A DNA stretch of 64,000 nucleotides, taken from positions 2,714,508 through 2,778,507 of the forward strand of contig BCIO01000005.1 of NCBI GenBank assembly GCA_001599975.1, written 5' to 3'. The stretch is from Cystobasidiopsis lactophilus (taxonomy: Eukaryota; Basidiomycota; Agaricostilbomycetes; Agaricostilbales; Chionosphaeraceae). A program made the translations under genes and the position numbers. The notes below the pieces were generated by a model. That model was not told the origin of the DNA. It was given only the letters and a program-made list of their open reading frames with translations, and ran no database searches. Positions 1 to 10,135 of the stretch are shown here, in pieces. Positions within the stretch are counted from its first letter, which is position 1, and every line of letters begins with the position of its first letter.

Positions 1-19
1 TAAGGAGTACAAGTCTTAA

Positions 20-2141
20 TCAGGCAGCTCGCTCTGCTCTGAAGTCCGCGTGTTGGTATGGTAGGTTCGCCAGCCAAAGTGGGAGCCGAGGAAGCTGCCC
101 GGGTTGAAGACGTGACACTTGCCATCTTTGCCACGATCTCCCAGTTCATAAGTAAGGTCGTAAGATGGGCACGAGTGGTCAGCGAGGATGAGCTGTTGGT
201 TGAGACGGTGGCGTCAACTAGACACTCGCCGGACCAAGGGCAGCAAACTCACAGCAGTGGGCATTGGATATAGCCGAAGAGCATGATCAAACTCCCATAA
301 GACAGGCCTAGTGGTGAGGGAAAGGGGCGACAGATGGGCTTGGTCCAGGATTGTTTGGACGAGCTGCACATGCGACGCCTTTTTGAGTGTCTGGTGCCAC
401 TTTAACGAGCCAAGCAACCTACATATTCCTGAAGCAGTGAGCTCTGGGCCTCTTGCCGGCCGTGTTCCTCCTCTTCCCGATCCTGCGCCGTCTTGCTCAA
501 CACGGTGTTCCGAAGCGTCTTGCTCATGACATCGTCCCGGAAGACGACAATCTCTTGGCCCAAGAAGACAATGCGACAGGGATTGCTCATTAAATGGACT
601 TTTGGAACTTTTGCGCGCAGGCCGGCAGTGAGCGAGGCTGGGAGGGGAGGCCGCGGTAAGGTGGTGGAGTCGAACGGGTCATTGGGCCCTGGGACGAGGA
701 TGAAGTGGGCGACGGAGGAAATGTTAGGAAAAGAGGAGATGATATCGGCCAGCGTGTTGAAGCCCTCTGCTCTCGGATGTTGCTTGAGACAAGCAAATCA
801 GATAAAGAGCACAAAACCAACCTTTGTAGGCGTTGGTCGATTTGCCATCCAAAATGAAAGGCTTGCTACTGAAGTTACCACAGAGCACAAATGCACAGGG
901 CACCTCAGAGGGCGAAGTGGCAGCGGCCTCATAGCCGGCCAAGATGGCCTTGAACGAATTCCGCACTTTGGCCAGGTCGAGGAACAGATCCGAAAGGACG
1001 ACGATCGAGTTGGGGTGAACATCTTCTAGGCGCTTAAAAGTAGCTTCTTCCGAGAGCGTCATCTCTCCTGTGCCGAGGTGGTCGAGGTGGCCAAAGATGG
1101 ATCTGTGCCGCATCATCAGCATGCATTGCTTTGCTTCAATTCGCAGCCTTGAGCGCCCACCTGGTGATCTTTCGGCCTTCGGAGGGCGGGTGCGCGATTT
1201 CAGCCACGGTGAAAGTGTTGTTGGCTTCATAAGTGCCATCGACCAAAACGAAGCAGCCTTCGGTAAACAGCCCGACAGCCGGGTTCTGCAAGGGACCAAA
1301 GCGTTAAGAATGAAGCCTTCTTTGAGTATATGGTCACCTACAGCTTCGTTAAGGTTGAGCCGGACGGTGTCGTCGATGTCTTCCAAAGCGAACGACCCGT
1401 CCGGGGTGCGGGTGAGCATGCCGAACAGCAAGAACCGGTTCCCTTGTCTTCCCAATAGGTTCTTTATACTTGTTAGCTGCAGAAACGGGGGGTTTGTTAA
1501 GTCAAAAGCAAAAGCGTGCGAGAGCAGGAAATGCTCACCTGAAGATAGTCGGACCGGTCGTGGCCAGGTAAAGAGGGCGGCGAGAAGTGCTCGCTGCGAA
1601 GGATGGTCTGCTTGATGACGCTGTACCGATCCCTGAGAAAAGCAGCCTTGGAGGGCGCCGAGCCCAAGATCGATGGTTTCCCAGCCGCTCTATCCCAAAG
1701 TGTCAGCCTTTCGCCAATCTACCTGGTGACGACCAGAGCTCACCTTTCAAAAGTCGACTTCTCCAAGTTCCACCGGATGCGAGGCATGTCAAAAGCGTCG
1801 ATGACTTTGATGAGCTGCTCTGGCAGGTCCTCCGCGTCCTCGTCCATCTCATCCGCCGCTCCTCCACCCGCTTCGCCGGCCACTTGGAGCTTTTCATACG
1901 TCTTCTCCAACTGCGCAGGTCCAATCGGCCCGCTTTCTACAAGCCAAAGTGGTCAACAAAACGCGACGAGTTTTTGGGGCAAGGAAGGCGAACCTTCGGT
2001 GAGAGCTTGGGCCATGTGCATCAGGATCACCTCTGGGTCCTCGTCGGCGAAGTGAAGCAGCATGGACTCGAGCCACTTGCGCCCGCTCGAGGTGAGCATG
2101 AGCGAGTAGCGCCCAAACACCTGCAGGATCAAGTTGGACAT
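20..2141 (-). CDS. DPB2: DNA polymerase epsilon subunit B
   Basis: Non-catalytic second subunit of the leading-strand replicase, which tethers POL2 to the CMG helicase in the nucleus. Read on the minus strand in several exons. The N-terminal exon starts [14 protein letters not shown] at 2141. Next comes the OB-fold part, which includes [18 protein letters not shown]. The calcineurin-like domain carries [10 protein letters not shown] and [12 protein letters not shown], followed by LVPGPNDP-type and [18 protein letters not shown] segments, and then [15 protein letters not shown] and [11 protein letters not shown]. The last exon reads [18 protein letters not shown] and ends in TGA at 20-22, so the gene is complete. 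The phosphodiesterase-like metal ligands of this family are normally degenerate and the domain is inactive. Exon borders were placed by eye. The start is the only ATG that gives a normal N-terminus. The POL2 partner lies 39 kb away in the same window. Confidence 0.93.
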
Positions 2142-2465
2142 CTTGCGCCTGGTTCGCCTTGAAGACTACGCGTCTTTCGGGTCTGTCAATGCCGCTGCTG
2201 TTTGATCGAAATCTGAGAAAGGATTTAGAAGCTCATGGTCGCTGGGTCAACTGGAAGGCGCGTCCTTGTTGTCGCATGAAATTCTGGCTGACTGAACCCA
2301 ACTCGCGGTAGCAATCTCAAAGTCGGGCAAATGCAATCAAAGAGACTCCAGGGAAAGGTAAGAAGTCTTTCCCAGATGGTTGGGAAATGCATCGGCAAGT
2401 GAAAGCAAAACCCCTCTCTCTTCGTTTTCCCAACTTCCAATCTTTTGCGCGAGAGCTTGAGACCA
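2142..2465. promoter_or_regulatory. DPB2 upstream region
   Basis: A 324-base gap between the DPB2 start and the stop of the gene behind it, which is on the same strand. It should hold the DPB2 promoter and the terminator of EGD1. The short open frames here have no recognisable product. I see no clear TATA box or repeat. Confidence 0.4.
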
Positions 2466-3294
2466 CTAGCTGACCTGTACAACGAAATCCTGCAAAGTAA
2501 GCAAAAGAGTTTGCTGAAGGAGAACAGAGGTCGTACCTCCTCCAATTGGCCGTCTTTTGTGTCCTGCACATCGAAGGACTCGACGAGGTCCTGTGCCCCC
2601 CAATCCGCTCAGCCCAAGCCCACATTCATAAAGCAAGGACGACATACAGGCACATCGTCGTCGTCGTCATCGTCCGCGCCTGCACCGGGAGCGCCGGCGC
2701 CGGCCTGCTGTTGGCCCTGCTGCATGGACTGGTAGGACTCGGCGAGCTTCTTGAGCGAGTTGAGCGAGTCGGGCCCGAGCTGGTTGAGGATGCCGGGCAC
2801 GAGCTCGGTGAGCTCCTTCTTCTGGGCCTGGCCGTATATCGCAAACGTATTGGCCGTCACCGCAGCGTGCACTACCGCAGCCCTCCTTTTTGAGCATTCC
2901 CCAGGCCTGGCGAACTCCCCAAGGCAGTGAACGCACCTTTGGGCGCTGAGAAATGAAGGACGTTGCCATCGTCTTGGAACATGTTGACCTCTTCAGTCAC
3001 TGGCAAGGCTTGCACCTAGGAATTTTGGGCCCCTCGTCCTCAGCTTGGTCCTCTGCCCCTCTGGCACTTCTGCCCAACTCACAGGCAATTTTTTAAGCTG
3101 TGGGCATCTCATCGACTCAGGACCAAGCTGTCATGAAGCAAGCCGAGGGGACGCACGGCAGTAGCAATCTTTTGGTCAATCGACCCGCTCGAGGCCGGCT
3201 TGCTGCTCGTCTTCTTCCGGGGCACGCCCTTCGCCGTCGTCTTGGCCCGCGCTTGGAGCTTCTTAAGCTTCTCAAGATCAATCTCGTCGGCCAT
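2466..3294 (-). CDS. EGD1: Nascent polypeptide-associated complex, beta subunit
   Basis: Beta subunit of NAC (BTF3 family), the ribosome-tethered chaperone dimer at the polypeptide exit tunnel. Spliced by eye: exon 1 [19 protein letters not shown] through DQKIATA; then LKKLP; then [18 protein letters not shown] to VLHFSAPK; then [17 protein letters not shown] with [18 protein letters not shown] (the NAC domain core); then an acidic stretch [10 protein letters not shown]; then [18 protein letters not shown]; and a last short exon DFVVQVS with the TAG stop at 2466-2468. Introns are 50-90 bases with GT-AG ends. Length (about 160 residues) and domain order match the family. The start ATG at 3292-3294 matches the usual short basic N-terminus of this protein. 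The neighbours on both sides are also on the minus strand. Confidence 0.92.
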
Positions 3295-3530
3295 TCTAAA
3301 ACTCGGGGGACTTAGGTTGGTGGAGAGCAGACGACCCCCAGACGCTCGAAACGCAGCTCGAAATTCAGCTGGCTTCTTCAACTTGCGGCAGACCCTCATT
3401 TCGGTCGAAATGTGAACTGGGTTTGCGTGTGGAAAGAGACGAAGTGGAATGCATTGGAGCAATCCTCCCAAGAATCCCTCTGAGAAAACTATCGTGAAAT
3501 ATGAAAAGCCCCGCCAAGATGCGTCCGCTT

Positions 3531-4580
3531 TTACAACTTCTCCAAAGCCTCGACGGTAGAGCCTGTGAGGTTCAGTTTGAGGCCAGATCCTGTGAAAGGA
3601 AAAGGCAAGCGAGAAAACCCACCGGCAGCCTTGGCGCGCTTCGCGAGCTTAGCGGACGACTTGTTGCCGCGGATGCCTCCGCCCCAGTGCCTGCGCGAGT
3701 CCTCGTATCTGTGCGGCGAAACCCAGCTCAGACATGCACTTGTCTAGAAACGCGGGGAGTCTGCTCACTTGTCGAGGAAGTTGGCCTTGGAGGCAGAGAC
3801 GAGCTTGGCGAGCTCGGCCTTGTCCTCGGAGCGCACGTCCTGGATGGTGAGGATGGCGGCGGTCTTCTTGTGGACGACCGTGCCGAGGCGGGCCTTGTTC
3901 TTGACGATGACATAGGGCACGCCCATCTTGCGGCAGAGGGCGGGGATGAAGACGACAAGCTCGATGGGGTCGACGTCGTCGGCGATGATGACCAGGCTGG
4001 CCTTCTTAGCTCTGTTGGCAGCGACTGTTTACTGCTATCCTCCAAAGGATACAAAGGGCAGAGGAAACCAACTCGATGAGGGCGACGCAGTGGTTCAGGC
4101 CATACTTGGCGTAGATGGGCTTCTTGCCGTCAAGCTCGCCCGCCTTCTTCTTGCCGTCCGCGATCTCCTTGGCCTCGTTGTCCAGGCGGAGTTTCTTCTC
4201 CTGCTTGGTCTCGGGCCTGTACTTGTTGAGGAGGCGGAAGAGCTGGGTGGCCGTGTTCTTGTCGAGCGTGTTGGAGAACTGGGCGATGGCAGGGGGCACC
4301 TTGAGGCGCTGGTGGAGGATGACCTTTTGGCGCTGGAGGCGGACGTATTCGGGCCACTTGACGAACCGGGTCAGGTCCCGCTTGGGCTGGATGTCCTGGC
4401 CTGTTTGACAACATCGCGTTTAGTCAAGACACAATGACAGAGGGCAGAGGGGAGCAACCAACCGATGCCGAACGAGCGGGGCTTCTTCTCCAACAGCGGG
4501 TTCTTGGCCGACTTGGAGTTCTTGCTAACCTTTGGTTGAGCAAAGGGGGCAGCGGCCGGCTTCTTGCCAGATTTCTTGGG
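3531..4580 (-). CDS. RPL8: 60S ribosomal protein eL8 (L7Ae family)
   Basis: Large-subunit ribosomal protein. Clear exons are [19 protein letters not shown] to KPRSFGIG; then [18 protein letters not shown] and [19 protein letters not shown]; then the L7Ae core ([19 protein letters not shown]-like, [15 protein letters not shown]-like) through ANFLDK; then [20 protein letters not shown]; and a final exon [18 protein letters not shown] with TAA at 3531-3533. The exon that begins at 4580 follows an acceptor (CGACAG) and an in-frame stop lies just upstream. The initiator ATG must therefore sit in a short upstream exon that I could not fix; candidates lie between about 4650 and 5250. Many introns, as is usual for fungal ribosomal protein genes. 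Confidence 0.92.
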
Positions 4581-5220
4581 CTGTCGAATCGCAAGCACAC
4601 ACAGTCAGTCTTGTGTTTATAAAACCTTTTTGGTTGCAAAGGCAGCGGGGTCATCGAGGAAAGAGCTGCAGCAGCAATTTCCTCTAAAATGGATTCTGCG
4701 TGCCTTTGGGATTCCCGCAACAGCTGCGCCTGGGCCAACTTCCCCCGTTGGACAAGGTTCATCTCATGCAAGAGAGAGAGGTCCGTCAGGAGGGGCACCA
4801 GGCAGCAGAGGGGGTTTGCCCAAAGCAGCAAGATATCCAATCCCAAAGGTTTGGTCGGTCAATGGCTCGCTCTCGCGCGGAGGTCATCGCTCATTCTGGG
4901 CGGGTGGTTGGCGGGCTGCTCTTTCCTCGATGGCCGGCCAGTGCTTGCCAAGTGAAGGGTAGACTAACGGCCATTTCTTGGGTCGGGGGAAGGTCGTGGA
5001 TCTCGCAATGCCCTTGCGCGGGCCAAATCATGGGCAATTTTTTTTTCTGGCCTCCAGCCAGTGGTAGGATTGCAACTCGCTCAAAAGGCAGAAAATACGT
5101 CCACCATAACAAGTAAAACACCTGTCTGACGCGGAGCGCAAAGCGGGCATTTTACCTAGGCGTGGCAGCTTTGCGCCTGCTGCGCGGGTCGGAGAGCTGC
5201 CACCAAGTCTGACGCCGAAA

Positions 5221-5253
5221 GCCATCTGGGGTTTTCAGCTTTTCGCCATCTGG
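5221..5253. repeat. GCCATCTGG half-sites in direct orientation
   Basis: Two copies of GCCATCTGG (5221-5229 and 5245-5253), the second preceded by TC, in the same orientation and 24 bases apart. They match one arm of the dyad motif found further right, so this may be a rearranged or decayed copy. Confidence 0.5.
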
Positions 5254-5295
5254 CTGTCCTTTTTGTGTGCTGTGAGACAAGACCGTCGGGCGCGC

Positions 5296-5331
5296 CCCCA
5301 GATGGCGATTTGGCAAATTCGCCACCTGGGG
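5296..5331. repeat. Dyad-symmetric motif, copy 1
   Basis: The left arm CCCCAGATGGCGA pairs with the right arm TCGCCACCTGGGG over 13 bases with one mismatch. The spacer contains its own ATTT/AAAT symmetry. This is the longest and best copy of the motif in the gene-poor interval. Confidence 0.8.
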
Positions 5332-6365
5332 CCACCGGCTCTCCTTTCTACTCGCTGCAGTCCTCGCGCTTTGCCCTGCTTTCTTGCCCTGCTAGATGAT
5401 CTGTGATGCGGTTTGCACTTCGGGTGACCTTCATATGGACTCCAGCCCCATCCTGAGTTCCTATCAGCCCTCCCAGGTCGAAAGCCGACTTCCTACGCCA
5501 CCTGCTCTCTTGCCCACTTTGCCCATTGGAATGACGAATGAGATAACAAGCTATCCGAGGATTTCCTCTGCCGACCGGGCTGGGCAGTCTGCAGTTCGAC
5601 GAGTCTAGCGACTTTGTGGTAGCTGACAGCCTGCTTGGCTCTCGCTCCTGCCTGGAATAGGACGCCTTCTTGTGCTTATCTGCTCCTACAGAATCAAGAT
5701 CTTACTGCTCAACTGAGCACTGACTCGTGGAAGTGGTGCACTCGAGCTCTCTTCGTTCCCGAAAACCCGGCACAGCAGCGAGCCGCGGTGGCAACGATCA
5801 ACTCGGACAAGCAATGCACATGTTTAGCATCCGGCTCCCATCACTTTCTGTGTGTTCTGCTTGATGGACGTTTGGCTACTTCGCGTGATTGATATTCGCC
5901 GCTTGTCATATTCGCCGCTTGTCAGTCTTGTGGTTTGCCTTCCCGCTTGCTTCACATTCGGCTCACCACACGCACTTGCTCTCCATAAATGACTCTTTGT
6001 CTTTCGCCTGTTCTTATCAGATCGACCAAGTGCGGCAGCTATTTGGCGGACATTCAAAGACTCTCACCAACGGCAGCTCCTTGTGCAGCCGCAGTCCTGC
6101 AAGACTTTGCTCCTTCGCAGGCTTGTTTTCCTATATAGGAAGTTTCACAAAAAGTTGGAGAGAAAGTCACCTCGCCCTTGTTTCCTCAGGACCAAAGCTT
6201 CAAATGGCATTTGTCCGAAGTGGCCCGTCAAGAAATCCGGACTTCTCAAATATGCCCAAAGACACTAATACGGATAAAAAAGGCACTCAGATCACCATGA
6301 AGCATGTCGGAGCCGGTCAGCTCTGAATCAAAAGGAAGCGCAGGTAATGGGCCAGGTTGTAGGGC

Positions 6366-6395
6366 CAGGTGGCGAAAATGTAAAATCGCCACCTG
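6366..6395. repeat. Dyad-symmetric motif, copy 2
   Basis: Perfect 10-base inverted repeat: CAGGTGGCGA, ten A/T-rich bases, then TCGCCACCTG. Same core as copy 1. Confidence 0.85.
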
Positions 6396-6790
6396 CCATG
6401 GCTCCTTGGTATCAGCGGTGGCAAAAGATGATTTCTGAAGCAATACACGCAGTTGGCGTCGTAAGGCTGTAAGACTTACTTTATTATGCTCAGGAAGCTC
6501 AGCTGAATCGGTGCATGTCGGTTTTGAAAATCACTTCGGATCTCATGAAGACCGTTTGAACGAGACCACCTACAGAGTATCTTCAGTGACTTCAGTGACT
6601 TTGGGGTGTATTTCAGATGAAACCCAGAATAAATTTTACAATAAGAAAGGCACGAGGAGCTAAAATACCGAGGCGGCAAAGACATCGCAAGCCCTGGGGT
6701 GCTGATAGCACAATATGACCTTGAACATTGTCTACGAGATGAATGGCATTTCACGCTTTGTGTGGGCTGTATGACCTCTCTGCAGTACAC

Positions 6791-6820
6791 CAGGTGGCGA
6801 AAAGGCGAAAACGCCATCTA
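6791..6820. repeat. Dyad-symmetric motif, copy 3
   Basis: AGGTGGCG and CGCCATCT as inverted arms around an A-rich spacer, with one non-Watson-Crick position. Total span and spacer are the same as in copy 2. Confidence 0.75.
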
Positions 6821-6886
6821 CCCTCCAGCTGCCCGAACCTATTCCAGTAGCGTTTGCGTAAAGCACCTGGCATAATAAGCCAAACG

Positions 6887-6918
6887 GCAGATGGGGATTT
6901 CCGCAAATCGCCATCTGC
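6887..6918. repeat. Dyad-symmetric motif, copy 4
   Basis: GCAGATGGGGATTT and AAATCGCCATCTGC as inverted arms around a four-base spacer, with one mismatch. It lies under 100 bases from copy 3. Confidence 0.75.
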
Positions 6919-6966
6919 TGATAGCCCAAAGCCACACGTGGCGGCAAGGTCCAGGTGAACATTCTT

Positions 6967-7372
6967 TCAGCTCGGCCGGCCACTTCAAAAGATCTGAGCC
7001 CTCATTGCCTCTTCATGAGATGCCATGCGCGTCAAAAAGGCCACCGGCCAGTGCGCTCGAACGCCGGGTTTCACGCGCCCAGCACGATGCTCGGTGCGAG
7101 GCCTTCCTGCGCTCGCAGCTAGAATCATTGCTTAAAGAGCACGATGCAGCTATCACTTAAGTCACAAATCCAAGCGCAACAAAAGGCGCGCTGAACAATA
7201 TCAGCTGGCTCGTCAAGCGCTCGCGACGCCGACCGAGCCCGGCGAAGTCGCTCGAAGAACTCCAATGCGCCGCGGTCGGGGAGGCATGGCGGTCTTATGA
7301 GGAAGCAGACAAGCTCTGGAAGGGTCTAAAGCGGCAACACGAAGAGCGTTTGTGGGGGCCTGGACAGGAGTA
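6967..7372 (+). other. Possible coding remnant or small unrecognised gene
   Basis: Two frames look coding-like. One runs through RRVSRAQHDARCEAFLRSQL and ends ...KEHDAAIT at about 7160. The other, about 7200-7372, reads ...LEELQCAAVGEAWRSYEE and ends ...RLWGPGQE. Both are charged and helix-forming. I found no convincing GT-AG intron joining them and recognise no family. It could be a decayed gene, a small lineage-specific gene, or chance. Confidence 0.2.
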
Positions 7373-7556
7373 GACCCAGCTGCTCACAGTGTACAAATTG
7401 GCATCGAAATACAACTTGGCATCGAAAGCGGGCTTCCAACGAGACCGCAATGTTAAACGCAGGCAGGAAGCTTGCTTGGCTAGAGCATTAATTTGCACCG
7501 GCTATTGCTGGCAGAAGGGGCAGCGGCGAACTGAGGTCGGGCCAATTGGCATTAGG

Positions 7557-7587
7557 CAGATGGCGAAATCACGAAAACGCCATCTAG
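7557..7587. repeat. Dyad-symmetric motif, copy 5
   Basis: AGATGGCG and CGCCATCT as perfect 8-base inverted arms around a 12-base A-rich spacer; same consensus as the other copies. Confidence 0.75.
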
Positions 7588-7884
7588 TAATCTAGTTGGA
7601 AGCGACAGCAGGCAACGCTATAACCTCAGATAGATCAGATGTCGAGACTCGCATAGCTAGAGCAAAGGCTGCAGGCAACTTAGCCACCAGCAAATTCAGG
7701 CTCTGGAACCAAAGAGCGCGGAAAACGCAGGCCAGACCGTGTAACTACAGGTACAGGTATGAGGCTCGTCACGCTGTGTGACTCTTAAGCGCTGGCAGTT
7801 AAGGCTGCCACGGCCAGGTGGTTGACCCTGCCAGAGAACTTCTTTTCCGCGGTCACCCGCCTCCCGCAGCAGGCTCCCTAAGTG

Positions 7885-9394
7885 TCAAAAGGACCCTGCC
7901 CGCTTCCTATGCTTGGTACCAGCCCTAACCATCGCTCCATCCTTGCAAGTCATGCCTGAATGTCGAAAATGAGACCACATTGCTCCGAATCAAAAAGTGG
8001 GAAGGAACGCACCAGCCGCCACGCTGCCCATGTTGATGTACACGCCATTCGAGCACATCGACCAGCTCGAGCCATTCGAGCTGCACTTGATCGCCCCGCC
8101 CACGCAGGCCGCGCTCGGGGTCGAACTCTTCGTCTTGGTGCTGCTCGCTTTCGGCGGCTTCTTCGTTGAAGTCGGCTTCTTCGTCGTGCTCGTCTTGGAA
8201 GTCGTGCTGCTCTTGGTCTTGGTGGTTGAGGATGCAGTGGTCTTGGTTTTGGTAGTAGTAGTCGACTTTGAGGAAGTGGTGCTCGTGGTAGAAGTGGCTT
8301 TCGAGGAGCTGGACGAGCTACCTCCGCCACCGCCGGGCACGGACGAGCCGCTGTTGGACACTGTGACAATGGCAGAGAGGTCGACGGGGCAGTTGTTGAT
8401 CGGCGTAGCGGGCGAGTTCTTGTTGGGCGAATTGGGAAAGGCGCCCGAGTAGACTGTGCTCACGCTATTCGGATGCGGGTACTGAATGTCAAGGCCTTCT
8501 TCGGTGATGCACGTCCCGTCCGAATAAGTGTTGACTCGGAAGATGGACGGTGCTTAAAAGATCCCTTTTGAGCTCTCGGCCCGTTGTGGAACCGGGTGGC
8601 AACAACTCACCGGTGTAGGTGGTCACGCTCGAGTCTTTGTTGGCAATCGCGACCGGAACGCTGATCGCACGGGAGTCAGTGAGGATCAAAAGAGGTAGCT
8701 CTGCTTGCAGCTCACCAGTTCATGTACACTGTTGCCACGTTGAGCTGAAGGCATTTATAGGCAACGAAGAACACCACTCACGCTCTCGATTGCCAGTGTG
8801 GTTCTCCCAGGACCACGCCAGCATGGCCTTGGATGAGGACGGCAGGTTGGGCACGTCAAATGCGTAGTCTGTCGACAAGGGGCACCCGCCGACGACCCGG
8901 TGGATGACGGCCCACGTCTTGCCCTTGTCGTATGAAACTGATGGCGATAGCTCAGCTACGGTCCCAGGTTAAGATTGGAATCACCAACCAGAGAACTCGC
9001 AACTGCCGCCGTTGTGCGCTATTTGGATCCAACTCAGTGGTGATCGCGGGGGCAAGAAGGGAGTCCCGACTCACTCGCGCCTTGTGAAATGGTCACGGTG
9101 AAAGCTGAATTGGCCTGCAATGTAGCTTTGACGGGGGTCGAATCCAAAGCGCTGTGGTAGCCTTTGCAAGGGTAATTCGACCCATCGGCCAGGAGGGGCG
9201 AAGTCATGCTGTAGTCGATATTCTGCGAGGGCCTTGATTATACCAAATTCAGTCTCGCGCATGCTAAGCGAAAGAGACAGTGCTCACTGGTTGGCTGGGT
9301 CGAACCGGCTCTTGAATGGGAACGGGGAGGAAATCTCGCAGTGCGCGCGCACGAGCGACGCCACTGCCACGATCAACAGCAAGGAAGACTGCAT
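7885..9394 (-). CDS. Secreted AA11-like lytic polysaccharide monooxygenase with Ser/Thr linker
   Basis: Predicted extracellular copper enzyme; AA11 members oxidatively cleave chitin. The signal peptide MQSSLLLIVAVASLVRA is followed directly by His (HCEISSPFPFKSRF), the expected mature N-terminus and first half of the copper brace. Next comes MTSPLLADGSNYPCKGYH. The second histidine lies in ATHNGGSCEFS, encoded by a 30-base exon (8989-9018). Then follow SYDKGKTWAVIHRVVGGCP, AMLAWSWENHTGNRE and a 13-base exon (8716-8728) giving the conserved YMN and part of a Cys codon. After DGTCITEEGLDIQYPHP comes a Ser/Thr/Lys-rich linker, and the protein ends in a small Cys-rich module (CVGGAIKCSSNG, NMGSVAAGMTCKDG) and a basic tail. 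Stop TGA at 7885-7887. The Cys-rich module resembles chitin-binding modules, but that is only a guess. A related gene lies at 31.7-33.3 kb. Confidence 0.82.
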
Positions 9395-10135
9395 TTTGGG
9401 AGTCGTCGTTGAAGAAACACAACACAGAGAGAGAGCCAGCTCCCCAAACAGCAACAAAAACACGGCGGATGTAGATCAAGTGGCGCTGAGGAATGCTGGG
9501 GCGCGCTCGAACCTTTTTATCGGAGAGCCTCTTTTTGCCAAGACAGAGGGTGAAACGGATATTGTTTGTGGGCATTCTTCTTGTCTGCGCGCGCACACAC
9601 GGAACAATTGACCACAGCAAGCAGGCTTTGGTGTCCGAGCGGAAACTAAGGGAGAGTGGTCCATTGTCTTCGGCTCCCGGGTTGCCGTGAGTGGCATACC
9701 GCGTCCTTTCGATAGTTCACGATACAGAGCAACATTGGCTATCGTTATAGATCAAGCCGTCGCTGCAGCCATTGGTAATAAGATCGACGGAGACTTTTTT
9801 CAAGCGAGCGCATTGAGCTGTGGCAGAAACTGTAGTGGCGCTTTGGCGTCTTGCATTGTCGTGCACCCAGCTGGTAATCACTATAACATTCATGCTTGCA
9901 ATGACGAGCCAGCTTTCGAATGCCGAAGTGCCAAGTCGAGCTGACGACTTTGGTCGCCGTGCCTCTCCAACCCCGACAACGAAAGCCTCGATTTCGCCTT
10001 CGGCTCCTGGCTCGAGGCTTCAGTCTGGAACAGAGAGTCAGACAAAGGCGCCCTGCGGAAGCGGATCAAGGGAGGAAGGCTTTCATGCGCCGTTGTTGCT
10101 TTTGGGCTGCCTGAATTTCCGCACCTCTTTGGAGC
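9395..10135. promoter_or_regulatory. Divergent intergenic region
   Basis: 740 bases between two divergent starts (monooxygenase to the left, SppA to the right). It should contain both promoters. Short open frames here have no recognisable product. I see no strong repeat or clear core element. Confidence 0.4.

Larger units (their letters stand above)
4581..7884. other. Gene-poor interval of 3.3 kb
   Basis: No recognisable protein here. Open frames are short and none resembles a known family. The eL8 start exon and promoter should be at its left end and the 3' region of the monooxygenase gene at its right end. The middle carries repeated copies of a dyad-symmetric motif built on AGRTGGCGA / TCGCCAYCT (listed separately) and a possible coding remnant near 7.0-7.4 kb. 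The stretch looks less GC-rich than the genes beside it. Confidence 0.6.

Noticed and set aside
5221-7587. The repeated GGTGGCGA/TCGCCACC motifs as a CRISPR array
   Set aside because: The units are inverted, not direct, repeats, are irregularly spaced by 70 to over 1,000 bases, and lie in a eukaryotic genome.
9130-9150. GGTCGAATCC as a tRNA B-box
   Set aside because: It falls inside an exon of the monooxygenase gene, and no matching A-box or cloverleaf can be folded around it.
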